A DNA stretch of 64,000 nucleotides from Palsa-506 sp963755815. GTDB lineage: Bacteria; Actinomycetota; Actinomycetes; Streptosporangiales; Streptosporangiaceae. Below the pieces are notes generated by a model. It had not been told where the DNA came from. It did not search any database and worked only from the letters and a program-made list of their open reading frames with translations. A program made the translations under genes and the position numbers. Location of the stretch: positions 186,001-250,000 of the forward strand of contig CAVWLF010000026.1 in assembly GCA_963755815.1 (NCBI GenBank). The letters run 5' to 3'. The stretch's first letter is position 1. Each line of letters starts with the position of its first letter. Shown piece by piece: positions 9,050 through 17,596 of this stretch.

Positions 9050-9922
9050 TCAGAGCTGGCTCTTCAGCGCGGTGACCGGCGCCGCGTCGCAGACGGCGGT
9101 CGGCTGGTCATTGGTGATCTTGCAGATGGCAGCAGTGATCATGTTCGCGGACCCGACCGCGCCCTGGGCGATCGGGTTCGACGGATCGCTCAGGGACGCG
9201 GCAATCTGGCTCCAGGTCCGGCCCTGCAGCAGCTGGTAGGCGTAGCTGACGCTGCTGATGGCGTACTTGTTGCCGAAGTCCACGAAGGGGATGGCCTGCT
9301 GGGCGTACTGCTCCCACAGCTGGGCCTGCGCAGCGGTAGGAACCTGCAGTGGCTGGGTTCGGTCGGTGGTCGTGGTCTCGACCGGGGTGAACGTTAGGTA
9401 CTTGCTGGTGTAAGTGGACTTATAGAACGTCACGGTCGGAATGCTCGCCGGGACGTCGGTACTCGACGAGTGGATACCGTGCAGCGGCGAGAACGTGCCA
9501 AATCTGCTCAGTGCTATCGTCATCGGCCATCGCTCGGTGGCGCAGTACGGGCAGAATTCGGCGCCGATGTAGAGGACCTCAGGTTTGCCATTACTGGTCA
9601 GCGGCGGGCCGGAAATCGGGGTAATGGCCTTCGGGAAGACCGTGCCCTTACCCACGGCCGCCAGGGTGCTGGTGGGGACGCCGGTGATCTGCGCATTGAC
9701 GCGGGGGGACAGCGGCGTCCCGGTGGCTGGCCCGGTGCGGCCGGTGGACGACCCGCTGGTGGCCTTGATGATGACGAAGGCGACCACGACGACGATCACG
9801 GCCAGCACCGAGCCGCCCGCGATCAGCATCCGGCGGCGTGCTTCCGCCCGCCGGGCCGCGGCCTGCTGCTCGGCGATCCGCGCCCGGGCGGTCTGCTGCC
9901 GGTTCCGGCTGGCCTTGCTCAT
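9050..9922 (-). CDS. DUF929 family thioredoxin-like membrane-anchored protein (first copy)
   Basis: The 290-residue protein has an Arg/Ala/Gln-rich cytosolic N-terminus (1-31), one membrane helix (about 32-52), a short Ser/Thr linker and a DUF929 domain. The domain contains EFCPYCATERW with a CPYC pair at Cys124 and Cys127, the thioredoxin/DsbA-type active site, followed by a strand and FYKSTYTSKYLTF. It should face the cell exterior. It is the last gene of the DUF929-VKOR-DUF929 cluster and lies 63 bases after the VKOR gene. I infer that it is a disulfide oxidase or carrier recharged by the VKOR; the family itself is not functionally defined. It is paralogous to the gene at 10696-11595. Confidence 0.85.
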   Translation of the reverse strand: MSKASRNRQQTARARIAEQQAAARRAEARRRMLIAGGSVLAVIVVVVAFVIIKATSGSSTGRTGPATGTPLSPRVNAQITGVPTSTLAAVGKGTVFPKAITPISGPPLTSNGKPEVLYIGAEFCPYCATERWPMTIALSRFGTFSPLHGIHSSSTDVPASIPTVTFYKSTYTSKYLTFTPVETTTTDRTQPLQVPTAAQAQLWEQYAQQAIPFVDFGNKYAISSVSYAYQLLQGRTWSQIAASLSDPSNPIAQGAVGSANMITAAICKITNDQPTAVCDAAPVTALKSQL

Positions 9923-9985
9923 CTGCTTTTCTTCAGCTCCCCGTCGCTGGCTCCTGGTCAGGCTGCCCGGCTGCGGGCGCCCGGC

Positions 9986-10696
9986 CTAGCTGCGCGTCAC
10001 CTGGGTCCCCATCCGGCTCGAAGCGTCGAATACCAGCAGCACGAACAGCAGGAACGTGACGATGTGCACGCCGCTGCACCACAGGCAGATGTTACTGATC
10101 TCGATCAGTTCCACATAGAGCAGGTAGAGCACGAAGAGCATGCCGACGACCACGGAACCCAGCCGGGCCCAGTAGACGGCCGGCAGCTTCGAGCGCCAGC
10201 CCCACGGTGAGCAGACGGCGACCATGAACACGTAGAAGGCCAGGCCGAGCAGGGCCACCGGGATGTGCCCGAAGATCTCTGACTCCGGGCTCGTCGTCAC
10301 CTTGCCGCAGTTGATGAATCCCGAGTCGGGACAGGCCAGGATCGCCTTGCTGGTGAAATGGGCGATGGTGAGGTAGATCGAGATCCCGAGACCCGCCAGC
10401 GCCAGCGCGAACGTCGTGATCTGCAGCCAGACCGGGGCGCCGCCGCGGGGCGCCGTCCCGGTTCCGGCCGGCCCGCCCGTCTTGGCCGGGCCGCTCGCCT
10501 TGGCCGGGCCGCTGCCCTTGGCCGGCGCGCCGGAGCGGGCCGGCCCGGCGTTGTTCCTGGCTCCGGGGCCCGATTGCGCCGTCACCGTGCCGCTCCTGGC
10601 GGCCGCGCCGGAGCGCGCCGCCTGCCCGGGATTCTGATTGCCGCGGCCGCGCGAACTGGCGGGCGTGCCGCCGCGGGACTGCTTCTGGCCAGCCAT
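9986..10696 (-). CDS. Vitamin K epoxide reductase (VKOR) family protein
   Basis: The 236-residue protein begins with about 85 residues of Ala/Gly/Pro/Lys low-complexity sequence (repeats such as SGPAKASGPAKTGG), followed by a four-to-five-helix VKOR domain. The expected cysteines are present: a loop pair at Cys122 and Cys130 (ACPDSGFINCGKV) and the CLWC centre at Cys204/Cys207. Bacterial VKORs replace DsbB: they take electrons from an extracytoplasmic thioredoxin-like protein and pass them to quinone. The neighbours on both sides are CPYC proteins, the obvious partners. Its ATG overlaps the stop of the upstream DUF929 gene by one base (TGATG), so translation is coupled. Confidence 0.9.
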   Translation of the reverse strand: MAGQKQSRGGTPASSRGRGNQNPGQAARSGAAARSGTVTAQSGPGARNNAGPARSGAPAKGSGPAKASGPAKTGGPAGTGTAPRGGAPVWLQITTFALALAGLGISIYLTIAHFTSKAILACPDSGFINCGKVTTSPESEIFGHIPVALLGLAFYVFMVAVCSPWGWRSKLPAVYWARLGSVVVGMLFVLYLLYVELIEISNICLWCSGVHIVTFLLFVLLVFDASSRMGTQVTRS

Positions 10697-11595
10697 CAGA
10701 GTGTCCCGGATCCGGCCTGCGCGGCGGACGACGAGCAGACGGATCCAGGCTGGTTATTCGTCATCTTGCAGATGGCCGCGGTGATCGAGTTCGCTGCGCC
10801 GTCGATGTCCTTGGCCACCGCGCTGTTGGGGTCCTTCGCCGCGGTGGCAATCTGCCCCCAGGTCATGCCCGCGAACCCGGTGGGCACGTACTGCGACCCG
10901 ACGACCAGGTACTTGTTGCCGATGTCGACGAACGGGAACGCGCCCGCGTCCGCGGCGGGCACGTAGGGTGCCGCGTTGTACTTGCTGAACAGCGCCTGCT
11001 GGGCGGCCGTGGGCGTCTGCAGCACCTTGTAACCGGTCGGGCTCTTGGAGTCCGGGATGCCGCTGTACCACTCCACCGGGACGAAGGTCAGGTACTTGCT
11101 GGTGTAACTGGACTTGTAGAACGTCAGGGTCGGGGTGTTCGCGTAGACGTCCGTACTGGATGAATGAATGAAGTGCAGGTTGGAGAAGGTGCCGAACCTG
11201 CTCAGCGCGACGGTCATCGCCCATCGCTCGGCCGCGCAGTACGGGCAGTACTCAGCGCCCATGTACAGCATCTCGGGCTTCCCCTGCGAGGTCAGCGGCG
11301 GTGCGCCGGTGACCGGGAACATGGTGGTGGCCGTTCCCTTGCCGACCGTGTTCAGCGTGCTGGCCGGCACGCTGGTGATTTGCTTCTCCGCGGTCGCGAC
11401 GCTCTTCGCGGCGGCGACCGATGAGTGCCGGAACGAATTGATCACGATGAACGCCACCACGACGACGAGCACCGCGGCGACGCTGCCGGTCGTGAGCAGG
11501 ACCTGCCTGCGGACCTGGGCGCGCCGGGCCGCGGCCTGCTGCGCGGCTATCTTCTCCCGGGCGCTCTCCCGCCGGTTTCGTTCTGCCTTGCCCAT
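10696..11595 (-). CDS. DUF929 family thioredoxin-like membrane-anchored protein (second copy)
   Basis: The 299-residue protein has the same plan as its paralogue at 9050: basic Arg/Ala-rich N-terminus, one membrane helix (about 32-53), then a DUF929 domain with CPYC at Cys117 and Cys120 (AEYCPYCAAERW). It differs by a longer insertion after FVPVEW. It is the first gene of the operon, with AGGACAAG just before its ATG, and is coupled to the VKOR by a one-base overlap. I infer that the two copies serve as redox partners of the VKOR in oxidative folding of exported proteins. Two copies may mean different clients, or one oxidase and one isomerase. Confidence 0.86.
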   Translation of the reverse strand: MGKAERNRRESAREKIAAQQAAARRAQVRRQVLLTTGSVAAVLVVVVAFIVINSFRHSSVAAAKSVATAEKQITSVPASTLNTVGKGTATTMFPVTGAPPLTSQGKPEMLYMGAEYCPYCAAERWAMTVALSRFGTFSNLHFIHSSSTDVYANTPTLTFYKSSYTSKYLTFVPVEWYSGIPDSKSPTGYKVLQTPTAAQQALFSKYNAAPYVPAADAGAFPFVDIGNKYLVVGSQYVPTGFAGMTWGQIATAAKDPNSAVAKDIDGAANSITAAICKMTNNQPGSVCSSSAAQAGSGTL

Positions 11596-11835
11596 TCTTG
11601 TCCTGCCTTACCGGTAAGTAGTCTCCTGGCTGACAACGTAGGGCGCCGCCGTTCCGTTCGCGCCGGGCTGCCGGGACCGCTCCGGAACCGCGGAACCTCG
11701 CGCGGGAGACTGCCTCCGGAATACGCCGCCAGGGACTATGTTATGGCGCTGCACGTCATGACGATGCACCTCCGAGGCAACCGCATCATCCTGAACGCTA
11801 GCTGAAGGCTGGCTGCACCCCGGATCTATGTTCGG

Positions 11836-12022
11836 CCGCCCGGCCCCCGCCCGGCCCCCGCCCGCCCCCGCCCGCCGGCCGCCCGCCATCCGCCGTCCGG
11901 CCGCCCGTTGCCCGGCTATCCGCCGCCCGGTCCTCCGCCGCCTGGCCCATGCGTATCCCATGCGCATCCCATGTGTTCCCCATTCCTGTCCCATGCACGC
12001 CCCATGCATGTCCCATATACGT
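11836..12022. repeat. Degenerate 11-bp tandem repeat array (about 17 units)
   Basis: From 11836 to about 11945 the units follow CCGCCCGgycc. From 11946 to 12022 they follow CCCATGCgyrt, and CCCAT begins at 11946, 11957, 11968, 11979, 11990, 12001 and 12012, exactly every 11 bases. The phase slips by one base only near 11868. The array fills the divergent intergenic region between the DUF929/VKOR operon and the substrate-binding lipoprotein gene. Because 11 is not a multiple of three and the translation is proline-rich nonsense, it is not coding. The rest of the 11596-12067 gap shows no gene. Confidence 0.85.
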
Positions 12023-12067
12023 CCGCTATTCTTGCGCCGCGCAAGCTGTGCTGGCTACGTTCAGGGC

Positions 12068-13117
12068 ATGATTGCCATTACTAAGAGGAGCAGTGCGGGA
12101 TTCGGCGTACTGCTATCCATTGCATGCATCGGGCTGGCCGCATGCGGCAGCTCCGCACCGTCCAGTAGCAGTTCGTCGAGCACTCCGGCGTCTTCGCCGA
12201 GTAGCCCGGCGGCGGCCTCCGGCACGGCCAATGTGGCCTACGCATCCTCGATTGAGTTCCTGAACGAGAAGATCGTCGGGCCTGCCTTCGAGAAGGCCAC
12301 CGGGTTCAAATACCTGGGGCGGGCCGGGGCGTCCGGTGAATTGTCCTCCGACATCGCCTCCGGCGAAATCTCGCCGAATGTCTTCGAGAGCGTCGGCGGT
12401 GACAACATCACCCCGCTGGAACCGAAGTTCACCAAGTGGTACGTCCAGTACGCCTCCACCCAGATCGTGCTGGCCTATAACCCGCAGAGCAAGTACGCCA
12501 GCCAGTTCAAGGCCTTCGCCAGCGGGACGGAGCCGATCAAGAAGCTGTTCACCCTGCTGCAGACGCCCGGCCTTAAGCTGGGCCGGACCGATCCCAACAT
12601 CGACCCGCAGGGCAGGTCATTCATCTACATGCTCGAGCTCGCGCAGATGCACTACAACCTGCCCGCGGACACGGTCACGAAGATCATCGGTTCCCCGATA
12701 GCGTCCCCCACGTCGCCGCAGATCTATGACGAGGCCACGCTGGAGTCCACGCTGCAATCCGGCCAGCTCGACGCCTCCAGTGCCTATCTCTCCCAGGCGA
12801 TCCAGCTGCATCTGCACTACATCAAGCTGCCGGCCGCCATCAATCTCGGCGATGCCGCGCTGGCGAACGAGTACGCCAAGGCGCACATCACGATCACGGT
12901 GGGCGGCGTCAAGATGCCCAAGACCGGATCACCGCTGACGATCGACATCACCACGATCGGCACGCCCACCCCGGCGGGCATCGCCTTCGTCAAGTACGTG
13001 CTGTCCCCGGCCGGCCTGGCCCTGCACAAGCAAGGCGGATACACGCTGCTGAAGCCGCAGCTCTTCGGCCCGTCCAGCGCGGTTCCCGCAGCGGTGAATA
13101 GTGAGCTGGGCGGCTAG
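12068..13117 (+). CDS. Molybdate/tungstate-type ABC transporter substrate-binding lipoprotein
   Basis: The 349-residue protein starts with a lipoprotein signal (hydrophobic stretch, then lipobox LAAC at about residue 26) and a Ser-rich linker. The mature part is a periplasmic-binding-protein fold, with GRTDPNIDPQGRS closely resembling the WtpA/ModA oxyanion-site segment. It would sit on the outer face of the membrane and deliver oxyanion to the permease encoded downstream. The frame is open further upstream into the repeat array, but the signal peptide fixes the start at ATG 12068. Its stop lies inside the permease gene. Tungstate versus molybdate cannot be decided; sulfate or another oxyanion is less likely. 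Confidence 0.85.
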   Translation: MIAITKRSSAGFGVLLSIACIGLAACGSSAPSSSSSSSTPASSPSSPAAASGTANVAYASSIEFLNEKIVGPAFEKATGFKYLGRAGASGELSSDIASGEISPNVFESVGGDNITPLEPKFTKWYVQYASTQIVLAYNPQSKYASQFKAFASGTEPIKKLFTLLQTPGLKLGRTDPNIDPQGRSFIYMLELAQMHYNLPADTVTKIIGSPIASPTSPQIYDEATLESTLQSGQLDASSAYLSQAIQLHLHYIKLPAAINLGDAALANEYAKAHITITVGGVKMPKTGSPLTIDITTIGTPTPAGIAFVKYVLSPAGLALHKQGGYTLLKPQLFGPSSAVPAAVNSELGG

Positions 13118-13997
13118 CCCAGCCGCTGCCGCCGGCGGCGCTGTCCGGGGGGATGACCCTCCCGGGCAGCGCCCGCCGGCCAGATGGGGCGCCACCGGAG
13201 CGCCCCGGACCATCCGTTCCGTTTCCGCGGTTGCTTCCGTGGCCGGAGCCGGAATTATCTGGCTGGCCCTGCTGGGCCCAGTGATCACCTTGCTGACGCA
13301 CCTGTCCGGCAGTGCCATCGTCAGCGCGCTGACCGCGCCCGGCGCCCTGGACCCGCTCGTGGTCTCGATCGAATCCGGCCTGATCACGCTCATCGTCCTG
13401 CTGCTGTTCGGCACCCCGCTGGCCTGGATGCTGGCCCGGGGGACATTGCCATTCCCGCGGGTCTGGGAGGCGGGGGTGCTCACCAGCCTGCTGCTCCCGC
13501 CGCTGGTGATCGGGCTGCTGCTGGTGTTCATGGTCGGGCCTTACACGCCGATCGGGGAGGCCCTCGGGGTAGTGCACCTGTCCGCGGACAACACGTTTCT
13601 CGCGCTGGTGATCGCCCAGGTGTATGAGTCCGCGCCGTATTACGTGCTCGGCGCGCAAGCGGCGTTCGGCAGCGTCGATCCGCGGATGGAGCAGCAGGCG
13701 GCGTTGCTCGGCGACCGGCCGTCGCGGGTGCTGCGGCGGGTCACGCTGCCGCTGGCCGGGCCGGGGCTGGCCATGGCCCTGGCCGTCGCGTGGGCGCGGG
13801 CGATGGGGGCATTCGGCGCCGTGATCGTGATCGCCTACCATCCGTACGGGCTGCCCTTGCAGATCTGGACCACGCTGCAGGAGACTGGCCTGGCCACGGC
13901 CCTGCCGTTCGCGCTGGTGCTACTGGTGGTGGCCCTGCCGCTGCCGCTGGCCGCCTACATCTGGAGCGCTCGTGCTCGAGGCCGACGTCGAGGTTGA
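13101..13997 (+). CDS. Molybdate/tungstate ABC transporter permease
   Basis: The 298-residue protein has five to six membrane helices after a polar N-terminus. It contains the cytoplasmic EAA-type loop EQQAALLGDRPSRVLRRVTL (about 195-215), which couples to the ATPase. It belongs to the CysT/ModB/WtpB class of binding-protein-dependent permeases. The GTG start at 13101 overlaps the preceding gene by 17 bases, and the ATPase gene begins 26 bases before this one ends, so the three genes form one tightly packed operon. The first 40 residues are low-complexity and could be shortened if a later start is used. Confidence 0.85.
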   Translation: MSWAASPAAAAGGAVRGDDPPGQRPPARWGATGAPRTIRSVSAVASVAGAGIIWLALLGPVITLLTHLSGSAIVSALTAPGALDPLVVSIESGLITLIVLLLFGTPLAWMLARGTLPFPRVWEAGVLTSLLLPPLVIGLLLVFMVGPYTPIGEALGVVHLSADNTFLALVIAQVYESAPYYVLGAQAAFGSVDPRMEQQAALLGDRPSRVLRRVTLPLAGPGLAMALAVAWARAMGAFGAVIVIAYHPYGLPLQIWTTLQETGLATALPFALVLLVVALPLPLAAYIWSARARGRRRG

Positions 13998-14982
13998 CCG
14001 CAGGGACTTCCCCGTGCGCGCCGAGCTGCGGGTGCAGCCGGGGGAGCGGCTCGCGCTGTTCGGCCCGTCGGGTGCGGGCAAGACGACGCTGCTGGAGGCG
14101 ATCGCCGGGCTGGTCCGGCCGCGCCGCGCCCTGATCACGCTGGCCGGGCGGGTGCTCACGTCGACGGCGCCGCCGCTGGTGGCCATCCCGCCGTGGCGGC
14201 GCCGGGTCGGCCTGCTCCGCCAGGACCCCGGGCTGTTCCCGCACCTTTCGGTGCGGGCCAACCTTAGCTACGGGCCCGCGGCCGGCCGATCCGGCGCTGA
14301 GCTGGTCCAGCTGGCCGGGATGCTGGGCATCGGGAACCTGCTGGCCGCCATGCCCGCGCGGCTGTCCGGCGGCCAGGCGCACCGGGTCGCGCTCGGGCGG
14401 CTGCTGCTCGCGCGCTGCGATGCGCTGCTGCTCGACGAGCCGTACGCGGGACTGGACTCCAGCCTGCAGCGGGCGCTCACCAGCCTGGTGCGCGAGCTCG
14501 TCACCGACCGGCAGGTGCCGTCGGTGCTGGTGGCGCACGAGCTGGCCGAGGCGCAGGCGTTCGCCGACCGGCTGGCCGTGCTTGACCACGGCTGCCTGCT
14601 GCAGGCCGGTGCCCCGGATGAGGTGGTCCGGCAGCCGGCCACCCGCCGGGTGGCGGAGCTGGTTGGCTACCTGGGCTTCGTGCCTGCGGGCGACGACCCG
14701 GAGGGCGCCCCGGTGGCCGGGATTCATCCGGAGCGGATCGAGCCGGGAGCCCGCCCGGACCGCGGGCTGGTCCTGACCGGGACGGTCGAGGCCATCCGGC
14801 CCGCCGGGGCCGGCTGGGAAGCCGAGCTGCGGGTGGTGGCGGCGGCGGTGACCTGCCGCCTGGCCGACCGGCCCGCTCCGGCCGGGAGCGAGATGGTGGT
14901 GACGGCGCTGGATCCGCCGTGGTTCGGGCCGGATGGCGTGGCGCTGGTCCGGCCGCCGCGCGGCCAGCAGGTTGGCGCATGA
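13972..14982 (+). CDS. Molybdate/tungstate ABC transporter ATP-binding protein
   Basis: The 336-residue protein has Walker A GPSGAGKTT at 31-39, signature LSGGQAHRVALGR near 130, Walker B ALLLDEPYAGLD near 150 and the H-loop VLVAHELAEA near 185. The C-terminal part (about 240-330) resembles a TOBE-like oxyanion-binding domain, as in ModC. It powers the importer encoded just upstream from the cytosolic face. The GTG start at 13972 overlaps the permease gene by 26 bases, and the stop overlaps the regulator start by four (ATGA). The signature has AHR rather than the usual QQR. Confidence 0.88.
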   Translation: MLEADVEVDRRDFPVRAELRVQPGERLALFGPSGAGKTTLLEAIAGLVRPRRALITLAGRVLTSTAPPLVAIPPWRRRVGLLRQDPGLFPHLSVRANLSYGPAAGRSGAELVQLAGMLGIGNLLAAMPARLSGGQAHRVALGRLLLARCDALLLDEPYAGLDSSLQRALTSLVRELVTDRQVPSVLVAHELAEAQAFADRLAVLDHGCLLQAGAPDEVVRQPATRRVAELVGYLGFVPAGDDPEGAPVAGIHPERIEPGARPDRGLVLTGTVEAIRPAGAGWEAELRVVAAAVTCRLADRPAPAGSEMVVTALDPPWFGPDGVALVRPPRGQQVGA

Positions 14983-16355
14983 ACAGCGATAACGGGGCCA
15001 GCGGGGCCAGCGGCGACGGCGCTGGCCGCCGCGCCGGGCGCCGGGCGGCCGGCCCCGGGACGGGAACTGGCGGTGCTGGCCGCCGGGCCGCTGGCCGCGG
15101 GACCGGGAGCGGTTTTGCTGGCGGCGGCGGGACGGCCGGCGGTCCCGGCGCGGGCGGCAGCGGCATGCGCCTGCGACTGGCCCGCCAGGCCAGGGGTTTC
15201 TCCCAGCAGCAGCTGGCCGGCATGGCCGCGGTGTCCCGGCAGGCCGTTTCCGCGGTGGAGGCGGGGCACTCCGATCCGTCCCTGCGGGTGGCCCTGGCCG
15301 TGGCGCGAGCGCTGGGCACGACGGTCGAGCAGCTATTCGGGCCGGGCGAGCTGCCGCCGCCGGTCGACGCCTGGCCGGTCGCTCCGCTGGGCCAGGAAGG
15401 CGCCCGGGTCACGCTCGCGCCCATGGGAGAGGCATTCGTGGCGCTGCCGCTGGCGGGCGCCACGGCCGCCGGGGCCGGGTTCCTGCCGGCCGGCGGCGTG
15501 GCCGGCGACCCGGGTCCCGGCCGGCCGGCGGCCGGCGGTCCGACCCCGGGCGAGCCCGTCCACAGCGGTCCGGTTACCGGCGAGCCAGTCCCCGGACGGG
15601 CCGATGGGCCGCGCCTCCGGCAGCCACGGCAGGTCCGGCCGATCGGCCCGCCGCGGCCGACGCTGGTGGTGGCCGGCTGTGACCCCGCCATGCCACTGAT
15701 CGAGACCCCGCTGGCCTTGCTTGATCCGCCGATCGCCTTCACCTGGTGGCCGTGCGGCAGTCAGGAGGCGCTTGAGCTGGCCGCCGACCAGCTCGTGCAC
15801 GTGGCCGGGGCGCACCTGCGCGGGGCATCGGGTGAGTACAACACCGGCCCGGCGCGTGAGCTGCTCCGGCGCCAGGGCGCTGACGTGGTCGGGTTCTGCT
15901 CCTGGCGCGAAGGCCTGGTCCTCCGCACCGACCTGGCCGGCCAGGTGGCCGGCCTGGGTGATGTCGTGCGCCGCGGCCTTCGGCTGGTGAACAGGGAAAC
16001 CGGATCGGAAGCGCGCCGGGTGCTTGACCGGGAACTCGCCCGGCTCGGTATCGGCGCGGTCCAGATCTCCGGTTACGGCACGCAGGCCACCGGTCACCTG
16101 CAGGTCGCGGCGTCCATCGCCGCCGGGCTGGCCGACGTCGGCGTGGCCAGCGAACCGGCCGCGCTCGCCTTCGGCCTGGCCTTCGTTCCGCTCGCCGCGG
16201 AGCACTTCGATCTGGTGATTCCCGCCGAGCAGGTCGGCGGCCGGGAGGTCCAGGGCCTGCTCAAGGTGCTGTCGTCGCGGTGGCTGCTCGATCAGCTAGC
16301 CAGCTTGCCCGGGTATGATCCGGCTCGTTGCGGAGAACACGTCGCATCGCTCTGA
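14979..16355 (+). CDS. XRE-type regulator with periplasmic-binding-protein-like ligand domain
   Basis: This 458-residue protein starts with 62 Gly/Ala/Arg-rich residues. An XRE helix-turn-helix follows (about 63-118: LARQARGFSQQQLAGMAAVS and RQAVSAVEAGHSDPSLRVAL). After a Pro/Gly linker comes a PBP-like domain (about 225-440) of the kind fused to ModE-like and excisionase-type HTHs (PBP_like, PF12727). The gene is coupled to the ATPase by an ATGA overlap. I infer that it senses the transported oxyanion and controls the operon or molybdenum-cofactor genes, replacing classical ModE. An alternative start at 15165 would drop the low-complexity N-terminus but lacks a ribosome-binding site. Confidence 0.8.
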   Translation: MNSDNGASGASGDGAGRRAGRRAAGPGTGTGGAGRRAAGRGTGSGFAGGGGTAGGPGAGGSGMRLRLARQARGFSQQQLAGMAAVSRQAVSAVEAGHSDPSLRVALAVARALGTTVEQLFGPGELPPPVDAWPVAPLGQEGARVTLAPMGEAFVALPLAGATAAGAGFLPAGGVAGDPGPGRPAAGGPTPGEPVHSGPVTGEPVPGRADGPRLRQPRQVRPIGPPRPTLVVAGCDPAMPLIETPLALLDPPIAFTWWPCGSQEALELAADQLVHVAGAHLRGASGEYNTGPARELLRRQGADVVGFCSWREGLVLRTDLAGQVAGLGDVVRRGLRLVNRETGSEARRVLDRELARLGIGAVQISGYGTQATGHLQVAASIAAGLADVGVASEPAALAFGLAFVPLAAEHFDLVIPAEQVGGREVQGLLKVLSSRWLLDQLASLPGYDPARCGEHVASL

Positions 16356-16377
16356 GCGCTGACGCCCAGGTCGGCGC

Positions 16378-16401
16378 GTGATCGTGATGGTGATGGTGAT
16401 G
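16378..16401. repeat. GTGATG hexamer repeat before the 16409 gene
   Basis: Four tandem 6-bp units, three perfect (GTGATG) and the first ending in C. They end 7 bases before the GTG start of the next gene and supply the only purine-rich sequence there. Slippage at this repeat would change the leader length but not the frame of the protein. Confidence 0.7.
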
Positions 16402-16408
16402 GTGGCCT

Positions 16409-16828
16409 GTGTACGACCATGACCCCGAGGATGTCGATGTAGTCGGGTGGGATGAGTTCATCGCCCGTCAGTGGGAGTCGATCTTCGCTGGATACCGGAC
16501 CGGAAGCGGCCTGCGCCGGACCGGGCGGCGCTGGAGTGACCTGATGCAGGCCGGCCTCGGCTGCTCGCAGGAAATGGCCGACCTGCTGGTCCGGAATCAG
16601 ATCGTCGCGCGGGTCGATCGCGACCTGGAGGGGATGACGTCCAGCCTGGACGTCATTGCCGGGATGTATGACGTGCTCACCGACATGCGGGCGGACATCG
16701 TCGAGCTGATCGGCGAAGGCCAGGCCGCGCCCGGCCTGCTGGACGCCCATGCCCGGCTGCTGGCCGCCGTGCACTCCTACGCATTCGGCCGCGAGTCGGG
16801 CGTGGGCAGCCCGGACGGGCGAACCTGA
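16409..16828 (+). CDS. Hypothetical protein, 139 aa
   Basis: I do not recognise a family. The protein is soluble, acidic and mostly helical, with no signal peptide or membrane segment. It opens with YDHDPEDVDVVGWDEFIARQ and ends in a disordered Gly/Ser/Asp tail. The frame has strong GC3 bias and no competing frame. The GTG start at 16409 is chosen because it is the first start in frame after the regulator gene; the (GTGATG)n repeat stands in place of a normal ribosome-binding site. It is convergent with the methyltransferase gene. The 53-base gap to the regulator gene allows co-transcription with the oxyanion operon. Confidence 0.6.
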   Translation: MYDHDPEDVDVVGWDEFIARQWESIFAGYRTGSGLRRTGRRWSDLMQAGLGCSQEMADLLVRNQIVARVDRDLEGMTSSLDVIAGMYDVLTDMRADIVELIGEGQAAPGLLDAHARLLAAVHSYAFGRESGVGSPDGRT

Positions 16829-16846
16829 CCTGGCGATCCGGTCCGG

Positions 16847-17596
16847 TCAGCGCCGCCGCGCGATCCAGGCCCGGGTGACGTAGCTGACCTTCATCTGGCC
16901 GTCCGGGAAGCGCTCGCCGACGATGCGGGCCACCTCCGCCAGCAGGTGTTCGCGCTCGGCGGACGGGACCGCGTTGACATAGGACTTGCTCCGCTCGTCG
17001 GTGATCCAGTCCTGCGCCGCCAGCGTCCTCGTCCACGGCACGGTGATGCTGGCACCGGGCCAGAACAACCCGGTCCGCCCGATTGCCTCCGCACTCCGGT
17101 CCGTAGCGGCCCGCGAACGCCGGTACAGCGGGCAGGCGAGCTCCTTGGCGTCCTGGTACGCGGCGAACCACTCCTCGCCGTCGGCGGCGGCGTGATTCCA
17201 CCAGGCGGCCCAGTGCCCGCCCGGCCGGAGCACCCGGGCCACCTCGCGGCTGGCGTCCTCGTGATCAAGCCAATGCCAGGACTGCGCGAAACAGGCCAGA
17301 TCGGCGCAGCGATCCCGGAACGGCAGCCTGCTGCCGTCGCCGAGCACGAAGCTCAGTTCCGGGCTGCGGGCCCGCGCGCGGCGCAGCATGCGCTCGGCGA
17401 TGTCGTATCCGGCCACCCGGGCGCCGCGGGCGGTGAGCTGCCGGGTGGCAATTCCCGTCCCGGCGCCGCCGTCCAGCACGAGCTGGCCGGCCAGCGGCCC
17501 GGTGATCTCCTCCACCGCCGCGAAGAATTCGTCCGGGTACGACGGCCGTCCGGCGTCGTAGTCGTCCGCGACGGGGTCAAAGCGCGAGCCGGGCAT
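16847..17596 (-). CDS. Class I SAM-dependent methyltransferase
   Basis: The 249-residue protein is a Methyltransf_11-type enzyme. It begins FDPVADDYDAGRPSYPDEFF, has the SAM-binding motif VLDGGAGTGIATRQL near 42-56, the acidic residue of motif II in GYDIAERML, and the post-II motif FAQSWHWLDHEDA. It transfers a methyl group to an unidentified small molecule in the cytosol. The ATG at 17596 is preferred over upstream in-frame starts because GGTGA lies at the right distance and family members begin here. It is divergent from the GNAT gene at 17685. Confidence 0.88.
   Translation of the reverse strand: MPGSRFDPVADDYDAGRPSYPDEFFAAVEEITGPLAGQLVLDGGAGTGIATRQLTARGARVAGYDIAERMLRRARARSPELSFVLGDGSRLPFRDRCADLACFAQSWHWLDHEDASREVARVLRPGGHWAAWWNHAAADGEEWFAAYQDAKELACPLYRRSRAATDRSAEAIGRTGLFWPGASITVPWTRTLAAQDWITDERSKSYVNAVPSAEREHLLAEVARIVGERFPDGQMKVSYVTRAWIARRR

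Noticed and set aside
11836..12022. CRISPR array
   Set aside because: The 11-bp period has no unique spacers, and no cas genes are present.
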